64,000 bases of DNA from Thermothelomyces thermophilus ATCC 42464 (Eukaryota; Ascomycota; Sordariomycetes; Sordariales; Chaetomiaceae). Each line of letters starts with the position of its first letter. The first letter of the stretch is position 1. Made by a program: the position numbers and the translations under genes. This document shows positions 45,322 through 54,190 of this stretch, piece by piece. Where the stretch lies: contig NC_016474.1 in the NCBI RefSeq assembly GCF_000226095.1, positions 3,100,001 through 3,164,000 of the forward strand, in the 5' to 3' direction. Under the pieces are notes generated by a model, which did not search any database, was not told where the DNA came from, and saw only the letters and a list, made by a program, of their open reading frames with translations.

Positions 45322-46514
45322 ATGGCACATAGTAAGTGTTCCAGAGCGAAACATCGATGCCAGGAAAGTCTAATCTGACTTCGCAGGCAAGAGAAACACT
45401 AGCCGGCCCATCTTCACGTCCCACGAGCGGGCGATGGCCCGCGCGGCCTGGGGCTCGTCGACGGCGCGCCTCTCGCGGGATTCCTTCCTGCCCTTCGCCT
45501 CGTGCTGGCTCTGCCTCGAGCCCTCAATAGACCCCGTCGCGTGCGCCCAGGGCGACATATTCTGCCGCGAGTGCGCCCTCAGCAACATCCTGGCCCAGAA
45601 GAAGGAGATCAAGCGGGCAGAGAAGGCACGAGAGCAAGAGGAGCGCGAGGCCCAGGAGGAAAAGGCCCGCCTGGACGCCGAGGCTCAGGAACGTGCCATA
45701 CGAGAGTTTGAGCTGACGCAGGCCGGGCTCAGCATTAAGAGGGAGAGCGCGAGCAGTACAGGAAGAGAGAAAGCGGAACCCCCTGGGCGGAATGATCAGG
45801 GCGACAGCGGCGGAAATGTTGGTGAGAAGGGCCCGAAAACGGGGGAGAAGCGCAAGTTCTCCCTTGATCCGGATGAACTCGCCCGCATCGCCGAGGAGGA
45901 GCGGGCTAAGGCGAGGAAGGCTATCGACGAAGAGAAGGTGGGGTAACCCCCATCAATACATAATAAGGCCGTTTGCCGATCTTGGTAGCTAACGGGCGCG
46001 CGAACGACAGGCGTCAAAACCGAAGCTCCCCTCATTCTGGTCTCCTACGGTAACGCCGTCGTCAAATAACAACAACACCTTGCACGAGGTGAAGAAGAAG
46101 TTCAAAACACAGCCAATTTGCCCGGCGTCGTCGGAGGACAAACCGCACCACTACTCCCTGCACACCCTCATCACCATAAACTTCACAGAAGAGAGAAATT
46201 CGGGTACCGACAAGCCGCAGAGGATATGTCCGGCCTGCAAGAAGGTCTTGTCGAACTCGTCTAAGCCAACGCTCGCCAAACCATGTGGCCACGTTCTCTG
46301 CAAGAGCTGTGTAGACCAATTCATGAAGCCATCCGCCGGAGAGCCGGTCCGATGCTATGTTTGTGAAGCTGACTTGACAGAGAAGGAGGCTAGCAAGAAA
46401 GAAGGCAAGGAGAAAATCCGACCTGGCTTGGTGGAGCTTCGGCGCGAGGGCACGGGCTTCTCGGCCGGCGGCAACAATCAAGTCAGGAAGGACTCGGTGA
46501 CCTTTCGATGCTGA
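45322..46514 (+). CDS. NOSIP-like RING/U-box E3 ligase
   Basis: Exons are 45322-45331 (10 nt), 45387-45937 and 46011-46514, giving 354 aa. Joining exon 1 gives MAHSKRNTSRPIFTSHERAM, the conserved start of NOSIP (nitric oxide synthase-interacting protein), a spliceosome-associated ubiquitin ligase in eukaryotes. The N-terminal zinc-binding half reads CWLCLEPSIDPVAC..FCREC, followed by a charged coil (KKEIKRAEKAREQEEREAQE). The C-terminal half has CPACKKVLSNSSKPTLAKPC, GHVLCKSC and CYVC. The spacer KLPSFWSPTVTPS just after the second junction is also typical. Intron 2 uses a weak donor (GTGGGG), but phase and the conserved LPSFW segment demand it; its GCTAAC branch is canonical. The nitric-oxide-related name does not imply a NO function here. 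Confidence 0.93.
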
Positions 46515-46622
46515 AAGGGGAGAGGGGGGGTGGGGGGGGTTGACGGTCATGGGCCATGCAAGTCGCAACAATCGCGGCCCCGAGCACCAGAAGTATGTTC
46601 CTGCTTGTCTACATACCTTCTC

Positions 46623-47156
46623 TTAGCCCGCCTTCTTGACCGCCCTCAACCAACTCGTGGGAACATTTTGGCCCGAGCCAACCACACTCTGAACATAGCG
46701 TGCTCCTCGGCGGACCTCGCCCCCCCCCCCCCCCCCATATCGAGGAAGCTTGTAGCTACCGCTTGCGCGTAGTCTCAACCCCAAGTGCGGGTTCTGCCTC
46801 AAGATACCCAAGATGGCAAAATAGAGTTGTACAATCAGTCGGTGAACGACATTCTTGGACAGCATAGTCGTGCCATGGCTGAAAAATCCCTTCAACAGCT
46901 CGCCCGCAGTCCCGTCATACAGCGCCCTTCCGCCCTCTGCCCGCGCAGTCCTCAGCACCGTCGCGAAGATGTTGCCATTCACCTTGCGCTTCCCTTTCTC
47001 CTCTGGCGCGGCCGAAACCTGCACCCTCGCCTTGGCGATCTGAAAGGGATAGGTCACGGCCGTCGCTACCACCTTGCGGACGGCCGCCAGCAAGAAGGTC
47101 GTTCTCGCGCCCGGCTCGTCCCACTTCTCCCTCAGCACTAGCAACCTCTTGAGCAC
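46623..47156 (-). pseudogene. C-terminal fragment of a mitochondrial/peroxisomal carrier
   Basis: The frame encodes only the third repeat of a solute-carrier (SLC25) protein: TFLLAAVRKVVATAVTYPFQ, then IAKARVQVSAAPEEKGKRKV, NGNIFATVLRTARAEGG and GFFSHGTTMLSKNVVHRLIV. It resembles the Pmp47/Ant1-type peroxisomal adenine-nucleotide carriers. No first or second repeat is found upstream in any frame up to the tRNA gene, and the part before LKRLLVLREKW has no carrier features. A 17-C run lies in the distal part, where the frame becomes Gly-rich noise. It is best read as a partial duplicate of a full carrier elsewhere in the genome. The remaining segment is well preserved, so the event may be recent. 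A very short functional protein is unlikely. Confidence 0.62.
46720..46736. repeat. 17-bp poly-C tract
   Basis: A homopolymer within the distal end of the carrier fragment; its length is liable to error. Confidence 0.85.
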
Positions 47157-47450
47157 CTGCTGCAGGCACAGTCCATGCGCCCCTGCACTGGTAACTAACT
47201 GCTAATGATCGCACGCGCGTGCATGTGACAGAAAGACACAGCTGAGACAGAGAAACAGTTTTGGCCCAATGAAATTGCAAGCCCCAGCTGAGCATCAAAC
47301 GTGCAGGCAGTGCTTCTCTTATCTGAATTCAAAGTCGCTGAGAAGAGTATACAAATGCGCCCTCGAAAGCTCTTCAAAAGAAAAAAAAAAGGAGGGAAAA
47401 AAAGGAATGACACTCCCCCCCTTTTACCTTCCTCACTTGGTATTTGATGC

Positions 47451-47561
47451 TGGACGAGCTGGGAATCGAACCCAGGACTTTTCGCATGCACGCGTATTCG
47501 AGTTTTTTTCTCTCGTACTTAAGATGCGAAGCGAACGCTCTACCAACTGAGCCACACGCCC
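47451..47561 (-). tRNA. tRNA-Ala (anticodon CGC) with 38-nt intron
   Basis: The minus strand from 47561 reads GGGCGTGTGGCTCAGTTGGT then AGAGC; the D-stem GCTC/GAGC pairs. The anticodon stem TTCGC pairs with GCGAA, giving loop TT-CGC-A. The intron occupies 47524-47487, directly after position 37, the canonical place. The T-arm is CTGGG TTCGATT CCCAG and the acceptor 3' strand is CTCGTCC plus discriminator A. Pair 3:70 is G:U, the alanine identity element. Pair 6:67 is a T:T mismatch. No CCA is encoded, as expected. A T7 run about 47 nt downstream (47397-47403 on the plus strand as A) may end transcription. Confidence 0.93.
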
Positions 47562-48202
47562 TTGGTGAGGAAGTGGAGGTGTTACCACTCCGGGGTGGAG
47601 ACCGCTGTCGTTGCAACGGGATCGTGGAGGATAGTTTATCAAGTCCGTGTCAATGCCGCATTGGGAGAGTAATGGGGAGGTTCGGAAAACGTACATACTC
47701 CTTCCAGCGACGGGGTCCTTTGACTAGGTAGGAGAGACAGTACAATAACGTCCATGGATCTTAGGAGGGATTTGTTTTTTTTTTCTTTTGGGGGGGGGGG
47801 GGCAGGGGAGGACGGATGCAATGTGAAGGATGCCCAACCGACACAACTGTCCACAAAGAGGCGAAGTACGAGGCCTGGAGGATGGATATTTCGAAACTGT
47901 CCATGCGGAAAATGAAGGTCCTGCCTATAAAAACGCTCTAACCACCATGAGGAAACAATAAAGCGCCATCGACCCAACGCCCCTCGACACGTTCCCAAGC
48001 TATCCCGGGGGCCAACCGTACTCCCTAACCCAAGCCAAGTGCGTTCCCATGGAAGACGAGGACGAAAAGAAGAATGAGCCCCAAGAGCAAAATAGGAGAG
48101 GGGAAGGGAAATCACATGAAAAAGGGTATAATATGTGCTCAACTCGAACGCCGGGGCGCTAGAAGTAGTTAAGACGTCGCAATAGGCGTCTACCTCCCAA
48201 GG
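47562..48202. other. intergenic, tRNA to Sgf73 tail
   Basis: No gene is supported. It contains a poly-G run near 47790-47802. Confidence 0.55.
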
Positions 48203-49228
48203 TCAAACCATAACACTATCCGGGTCCTCCTTCGGCTCACGGTCTTCGTCCGCACCCGATCTCTCGACCCGGGGAGCTTTGGAGTTCCAGCCCCTTCCAT
48301 CGTCATACCCGTGGGGAGGGGCACCCGAAGATTCAGACGAGCCAGGCGGTCCGTTCGCCAACGACACAGCAACTGGAGGTGCACCGCTGACCGCAGCTCC
48401 GGCGTTGGATGAGAAAGGCGAGCTGGACGGCGCAGGACTGCCAGTCACTTGGTCGTTCGCCGTCATCCCCGGATGATCCAGGGACGGGGCAGTAGCAGCA
48501 GGGACAGGAGTCGAAGCAGACGTGGATGAGGAGGCTAACAGCGCCGAAGGCAGGCACGCTGGAGGCACGACGGGTCGCAAGTTATGGGGCCCCGCGATGG
48601 CTATCGCGGCGGCCACGGCAGCGGCCATGCTATCAGTCGGGTACGTGGACTGCGCTGGGGCAATCCGAGATTGTGCTCCGGGTAGGGACTGTGCGCCATG
48701 TGAAGCCAGACTCCGAGCGCGAGCTTCAGCCAGTCGCATGGCCGCGATCTGGGCCTGGGCCTGGCCACGCCACATGGCCGCTAGCTGACGTTGGGCCTGG
48801 GCATGCAGCCGCCGGTGATAGATCCGCTCGGCTTCATCCCGGGAAGGTTCTCGTTGGCTCGTCGCCGGGGGCGCCTGCTGCGGTGCGTCGGTCCCCTGCG
48901 GACGAGCTTGCCGCTGTTCCTTCTGTTGCTGCTGCTCCGGCCGTTGATATGTGACGCGTCGTTGCCTTTGCGAAGCCGCCCGTTTTTTGGGTTCTTGCGT
49001 CGCGGCTTGTTGTTGTCGTCGCCGCATGACCTCCTGTTGCTGCGGTTGCTGCTTACCTGCTTGTCGCGACCGTAGTTGTTGCTGCCGCCGCCGTTGCTTT
49101 GGAGCATTAGCTTCAGGCCCTATCATCTTGATACCGTTTGCGGCATCCTTATTCGAATCAGCAACGAACCCTGCCGATGCGGCCCGCCCGTACAAAGTGG
49201 CCGTCGCCAGGCTGAAAGCTCGAGCGCC
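48203..49228 (-). CDS. same-frame Gln-rich extension after Sgf73 UAG
   Basis: In exactly the Sgf73 frame, 341 codons follow the TAG before the next stop. The first residues read GARAFSLATATLYGRAASAG and run on smoothly from RRPSVTGRA before the stop. The stretch is Gln/Arg/Ala-rich (RRRQQQLRSRQAGKQQ, QAQRQLAAMWRGQAQAQIAA) and ends acidic (DREPKEDPDSVMV). This resembles the disordered Gln-rich tails of SAGA subunits rather than 3' UTR. Explanations are UAG readthrough, an undetected in-frame intron (I find no good donor or branch around the stop), a sequence error or a true premature stop. It has no good start codon of its own, so it is not listed as a separate gene. Confidence 0.5.
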   Translation of the reverse strand, partial: GARAFSLATATLYGRAASAGFVADSNKDAANGIKMIGPEANAPKQRRRQQQLRSRQAGKQQPQQQEVMRRRQQQAATQEPKKRAASQRQRRVTYQRPEQQQQKEQRQARPQGTDAPQQAPPATSQREPSRDEAERIYHRRLHAQAQRQLAAMWRGQAQAQIAAMRLAEARARSLASHGAQSLPGAQSRIAPAQSTYPTDSMAAAVAAAIAIAGPHNLRPVVPPACLPSALLASSSTSASTPVPAATAPSLDHPGMTANDQVTGSPAPSSSPFSSNAGAAVSGAPPVAVSLANGPPGSSESSGAPPHGYDDGRGWNSKAPRVERSGADEDREPKEDPDSVMV

Positions 49229-50700
49229 CTACGCCCGACCCGTGACCGACGGCCGCCGCTGGGGTGGTCCCCCGAGGCTGAAACTGGACGATCGCCGCGA
49301 GAAATCACCGCCCACCGGGGCCGGGTCCGGCTCGCCCGGCGCATCGTCGTGGTCGAGAAGGCCGGGATGCCCCTCGGGAAGCCGCTGCGCGCCGTAGCCG
49401 ACGACCTTGAAGATGTTGACCCGGCCGCCGTTCGTCGCGGCCTGGAGCTGCTCGTGGAGGCGCGCGAGTTGGTACTGCCGTTTCGTAGGCGCAAAGACGG
49501 GCTGCGGGACCACTGGCTGCGGGTTCCAGTTGGCAAGGGCACTCATTACGGCTGCCGTCTCCTCGTCGCTGTCGACCGCCCCCTGGTTGGCGTCGTCGTC
49601 GTCTTCCAGGGGCGCGTTGGCGTCGATGGCGGCCTTCTGCTGCTTGGCCTGGTTCTTCTTCTGATACGCCGCGAGGAGCATGTCGTACGGCAGGGACCGG
49701 CCCGGCACGGCTCGCTTGGCGCTCATGCTATGGCTCTTGCACGTCAGAGATCGGGCGCAGGGCTGGCCGTTGGGCAGCAGCACGCCACATTGCCTCTCGA
49801 CATCGACGGGGCCCTTTGGTTTCGCCGTCTTCGGCTTGGGCTCGTCCTTCTTCTTCTTGGCCTTGCCCTTGTCGAGCTCGCCCTCCGCTTTTCTCTTCTT
49901 GCCTGCGACGTTTGTCTTCTTCCCCTTGCCGGCCGTCTTGCCCGCACCGTCTTTCGCGTCGTCGTCGTCGTCGCTATCGTCGTCGCCCCGGCCGGCCATA
50001 TCCCCTTCCGCCTTGCGCGCCTCCTCCTCCCTGGCCGCCTCCTTGAGACGCTCGCGTGCCTCGCGTGCCTCCTTCTTGCGCTGTGCCTTCTCCTTCTTGA
50101 TCCTCAAGCATCGGGCAACGTGGTCGGCACCGGCGGATCGCGTGATGACCTTCTTGCAATGTTTGCACTGGAACATGTCGAGCACATCCTCGAGCGGGCG
50201 GCCGGTGTGGAAGTTCTCGCGGGAAGCATCTTCAAGCGGGATGATCACCGGGCTGGGAGAGGCGGCGGTGATCGCATTGTCCTTGGATTTCTTCTTGTCC
50301 TCTGCGAACGGACACGACAATTAGCATGCGTACGTACAGGCAGGATGGGAGCCGACCGGCTCGCAAAAGCAAGCGCAGAGCCGCGGACCTTCGATGACGG
50401 CGGCCTCCTTCCAGTTGCCGGGCTTGACCTGTTTTGGAGGAGGCTTCCTGAGCTTAATCTTGCCGAAAGCCTGTGAGCGGGAGGGGGTGACGGATTTTTT
50501 GGTCGAGGCGACCTTGATGGTGGCCTCTTCGTCTGTTGCAGCCGAGCGGGATAGTTAGCCAGACGTTACGGAAGTCCCAGAGAGAGCGCGCGTGTGGGAG
50601 GGAATGGAGGGGAGGGGAGGGGAGGGGAGGGGAGGTGGTGGATAAGAGGAGCGCGGCTCGCAGCAGCAAACATACCGTTGCGGGAATCCATCGTGGCCAT
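49229..50700 (-). CDS. sgf73: SAGA-associated factor Sgf73 (ataxin-7 homologue), up to first UAG
   Basis: Exons are 50700-50676, 50532-50389 and 50301-49229, giving 413 aa. Sgf73/ATXN7 anchors the histone H2B deubiquitinase module to SAGA. The N-terminus opens [20 protein letters not shown], followed by KPGNWKEA. A zinc-finger segment ([20 protein letters not shown] then RC) sits near residues 100-125. A long basic/acidic linker leads to the SCA7 domain (about 250-305): [20 protein letters not shown] and [21 protein letters not shown] further conserved-looking stretch ([20 protein letters not shown] and [17 protein letters not shown]) lies near the end. The stop at 49231-49229 is TAG, but the same frame stays open for another 341 codons with coding character (see next entry). 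Branch motif GCTAAT supports intron 2. Confidence 0.92.
50607..50636. repeat. GGGGA tandem repeat in Sgf73 intron 1
   Basis: GGAGG/GGGGA units repeat about five times within the first intron (50675-50533). It is simple sequence. Confidence 0.7.
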
Positions 50701-51336
50701 GGCGACACGATGGCCGTGCTATCAAAAAAATTGAACTCATTCAAAAGAGTAACCTAGAGGGAGTGCTGGAATAGCACTGCTGCGGCGAACAGACTGATGC
50801 TGCCCATTTCTGAGTTGTTCTTTGCCTCTTGGGTCTTGGTCGTTGGTTGCACGTCGCAGGACGGGGTAGTGAGGTGCACGGGCAGCGCCAAGGAACGAGT
50901 GGAGCACGTGTAAATACGGAGCGCTGGTCTATCCGTTACAACGTACCTATAAGAATAACATTTAACCAAGGTTATCGATAAGTTAATCAGCAGAACGGCT
51001 GCTTCCCTACAGCCCAAGCATACCTTCTCATCATCACAGTATCGCCCTCGGTCGGCAAAAGAATTGAGAACACTAATTAGAGAATTTCTACTGTCTAGAG
51101 CGCTGCCTGTTTATCAATTTCCGTCACCGCCTCGCTACTTATGCGCCTCCCCTTGGTCATTATCAATCCTTCTCGCTCATTTCACATCTGATATCTCTCG
51201 AAACCTGCACTCCACTCCATCAAAAAAGCTGTTCCGAAATAGGCGGCTCCTTCGGGGTTCGTTCTGGATACTAACTGCCGCCCCGTAGGATAAGCGTACG
51301 TTGCGGCGGGTAACAGTCCCCCCAATCTCTCGTCTT
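50701..51336. other. spacer between Sgf73 start and PHO85 3' end
   Basis: No gene is seen; it is presumably the Sgf73 promoter and the PHO85 3' flank. Base composition is more AT-rich near 50900-51200. Confidence 0.55.
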
Positions 51337-51599
51337 CTAGCCAGCTCTGTCTGGCGGCCAGGGCCATGCCCGCGACGAAGAACTTGGCTTAGGGTCGCCC
51401 CCTGGAAATCCGACACCTGGCTGTGCATTATTGGGTGCCGCTCCCGGATACTGATAGACATAGCCTTGCTGCAGGTGCTGCCACCGGGAGGCATCGTAAA
51501 GGGCAGGATGGTTGGTGGCAAAACCTTGGTGTGGCCACATCCAACTAGGTGCATCCGCTGTAGGTGGTTGTTGCGCGAAACCGCCCTGCGCAGGTACCG

Positions 51600-51630
<31 letters not shown>

Positions 51631-51633
51631 CCA
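51337..51633 (-). other. same-frame Gln/Pro/Trp-rich extension after PHO85 UAG
   Basis: Following the PHO85 TAG the frame stays open for 98 codons: two Trp, nine Gln (CAG repeat at 51627-51601), then PVPAQGGFAQQPPTADAPSW, MWPHQGFATNHPALYDASRW and YVYQYPGAAPNNAQPGVGF. The composition matches the Gln/Tyr/Gly-rich tail just before the stop. It could be a readthrough extension or a CAG-bearing 3' UTR open by chance. Confidence that it is translated is low. Confidence 0.3.
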
Positions 51634-52698
51634 CTAGTAGCCGCCATAGTTTCCCTGGCTCGGTACGGTCTGCTGATAACCCCCGTGCGGGTGCATCATG
51701 GGCTGTGCCTGGAGGTGCTGCGGATGTTGCTTAGGACCCGTCTGGGCCATGACCAGGTCGTTGAACCACGGGTGCGCCAGAGCCTCGGCGGCCGAGAGGC
51801 GGAGCTCAGGTCGGAGCTGGAGCAAGCGCTGGAGGAGGTCGATGCCGACGGGGTCGATTTGCGGCAGAATGCTGGAGAGCGGCTGCGTCGCGTACGTCTG
51901 CCACGAATCCTTGTACTCGGGGAATTGCGACAGGCCCGGCCACGTCCTCTCGCTCGGCGTGCCCATGATGCGGAAGATGCGGATGATCTGGTCCTCGTTG
52001 GTCGTGCCGGGGAACAAGGGCCGACCGGAAAACATCTCGGCCATGATGCAGCCTGCTGACCAGATGTCGATGCTCGTGTTGTATGTGCGGCTGCCGAGCA
52101 GGACGTCGGGCGCCCGGTACCACAGGGTGACGACCTCGTTGGAGAAGGTGTTGACGGGAATGCCAAACGCCCTGGCAAGACCAAAGTCGCCCAGTTTGAG
52201 CTGCCCTTTGCTGTTGATGAGCAGGTTCTGCGGCTTCAAATCCCGGTGCAGGACCCGGTTCTTGTGGCAGAAGTCGATGCCTTTGAGAAGCTGGTACATG
52301 AACGACTTGATGACTGGGGGCTTCAGCGCGCCCCTGTCGCCCTGGGTGTCCATGTACTTCTTCAGGTCGCCGTCCATGTACTCAAAGACGAGCATCAGCT
52401 TGTTCTCGGTGTGGATGACATCGTGAAGGGCGACAATGTTCTCATGCTTGAGCTCCTTCATGAGCGAGATCTCGCGGATCGCGGTGCTGGGAGTGCCCTC
52501 CTCCGAGTCCAGGTGAATCTCCTTCAAGGCCACTAGCTCGCCTGTCTGGCGGTTACGCCCTTTGAACACCTCGGTCATGTTAGTACTTCCTGGGGCCGAC
52601 GCCGGATTACCGAGGAGGTTCCAACTTACTGTGGCATATGTTCCCTCTCCCAGCTTCTCGAGCTGCTGGAAGGACGCAGCATGCCTCTTTCCATCCAT
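51634..52698 (-). CDS. pho85: PHO85/PhoA-type cyclin-dependent kinase
   Basis: Exons are 52698-52630 and 52569-51634, giving 334 aa. Pho85 kinases pair with Pcl cyclins and control phosphate, glycogen and cell-morphology pathways. The Gly-rich loop is [12 protein letters not shown] (split by the intron), the catalytic Lys is in VALKEIHL, the cyclin-binding helix is [15 protein letters not shown], the catalytic loop is [10 protein letters not shown], the metal-binding loop is DFGLARAFG, and the substrate region reads [12 protein letters not shown]. The kinase fold ends near residue 295. A short Gln/Gly/Tyr tail follows ([19 protein letters not shown]). The intron (60 nt, GTAAGT, TACTAAC, GAG) is in frame and stop-free; retention would insert 20 residues next to the Gly-loop, so a single-exon annotation here would be wrong. 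The stop is TAG, with a long open extension after it. Confidence 0.96.
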   Translation of the reverse strand: MDGKRHAASFQQLEKLGEGTYATVSWNLLGNPASAPGSTNMTEVFKGRNRQTGELVALKEIHLDSEEGTPSTAIREISLMKELKHENIVALHDVIHTENKLMLVFEYMDGDLKKYMDTQGDRGALKPPVIKSFMYQLLKGIDFCHKNRVLHRDLKPQNLLINSKGQLKLGDFGLARAFGIPVNTFSNEVVTLWYRAPDVLLGSRTYNTSIDIWSAGCIMAEMFSGRPLFPGTTNEDQIIRIFRIMGTPSERTWPGLSQFPEYKDSWQTYATQPLSSILPQIDPVGIDLLQRLLQLRPELRLSAAEALAHPWFNDLVMAQTGPKQHPQHLQAQPMMHPHGGYQQTVPSQGNYGGY

Positions 52699-54190
52699 GA
52701 CTCTGGTCCAAGTCTTGAGCGCGCGCGCGGTTTGAGGAAGGGTGTTGGACGATCGATCAAGGTCGCTAAGAATGGCAGAGCGGGCAATTCGTGGCGATCG
52801 AGTAGAAGACTACTATAGTGTGGCGAGGCGAAGAGCGCGCTGCCCGCAGCAACTGGCCGCTTTTTAAGTGGGAGAGCGAGATTGGCGGTCTAGTGGCGCT
52901 GTAGTTCGTGAAGAATCTCGAAAAGGAGGGGAGAAAGCGTGAGCCTTTCCGAGGAATGATGCAACTAGACCCTGATTCCGGGGATTATGAACTTTCTGGC
53001 AAGCGAGTTCGGGACGGGGGCTGGGCCGGTCGGCGGCGGATCCCACTGTCGTTGAATGAGTAAGGTAAAGTCGGGTGCAGAGGAGCGGTAAAAACGGACG
53101 AGAAATTGAAGAGAGAACGAGATCCAACGTTTAGCCCTGCCGTGTGCTGCCTTTTTGTTTTCCGCCCACGGGTAGATGAGATGGGCGACGTGCTCTTCAA
53201 AGCCAACCGAAACACATGTCAGGCCGCAGCCAGGGCGGGCCAGGATGATCGGGGCGGCGTTTAACCATTGCAATGCGAAGGCGAGGCACGAACACCTGCC
53301 CCGCCCCCACCAATCGCTTCCGTCGGAGCCACCCCGTGCGGGCGACCGTGCAAAACACGTACTTTAACTGTGCCGTGCCAGTCCCAATTCGGCAGGGTTC
53401 GCTTGCAAGCTGCAAGAACAGAGTACACCCCAAAGATCGTGGGAGTGCATTCAGTACGAAGTAGGGAAGCAATCCGTACTCGCAAGAAGATTGACAGATC
53501 TGATGAGGATAGAGCAGGGACGGAAAGAGGTACGGAAAAATAGGCGTATCGGCCAGGAAAAGATGTGCCGACGATGCGCTTCTGGGTATTCAAACTGACA
53601 GAGATCAACCCGAAGATTCGTGCAGGGGTCTTTTTCCTCTTTGAAGAGCATGCGATCATGGTGGCATAGAAGCATAGCCACAGTGGCACGGCGAAACTGC
53701 GTGTGTGGAGAGAATTGCCGAGTGCTCTCCTAGAATTGCGAGAGATCTGACAAGCTTTGCGGAAGCCGAGCGCTCTCGAAAATTGATTCCATGTTGCCCC
53801 CTAGAAAGCGATCGAATTACATACCGCGTGTGTGACCCAAACCCGGAAAAGGGTCTGACAGGCTCGCTTTACCCTTCACGTCGCTCACTGATTTCGGTAT
53901 TGCGGCAGCGTGCCGATCCCACGAATTCCACCTCATCAAGGGAGTTTCTTCCCCCTCTCTGACTTTCATCCGGTCCCTATCACGGGAGCTGTTTCGACGA
54001 GTCTGTGTCGAGCGTAGAGTGCCGAGTGCTGCTTGCTTCTCTCGACTGTCGTTCGTGGGGTATAGGAGCTCAGCAGACATTCAGTATCCATGCAAAGTCG
54101 AGTAAAGGCGCCAAGGTGCCGTCTGAGTCTAATGTTGTGCCCATGTGAATATTGCGTCCAAGCATAATTGCGAAACTGGTGTCTCGTGTC
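52699..54190. other. intergenic 1.5 kb
   Basis: Contains the PHO85 upstream region and the 3' flank of the cyclotransferase-like gene. No supported gene. Frames of 85-140 codons overlap on both strands without family features. Confidence 0.55.

Noticed and set aside
51601-51627. CTG repeat as a regulatory tandem array or CRISPR-like repeat
   Set aside because: A plain (CTG)9 microsatellite. No CRISPR architecture exists in this eukaryotic window.
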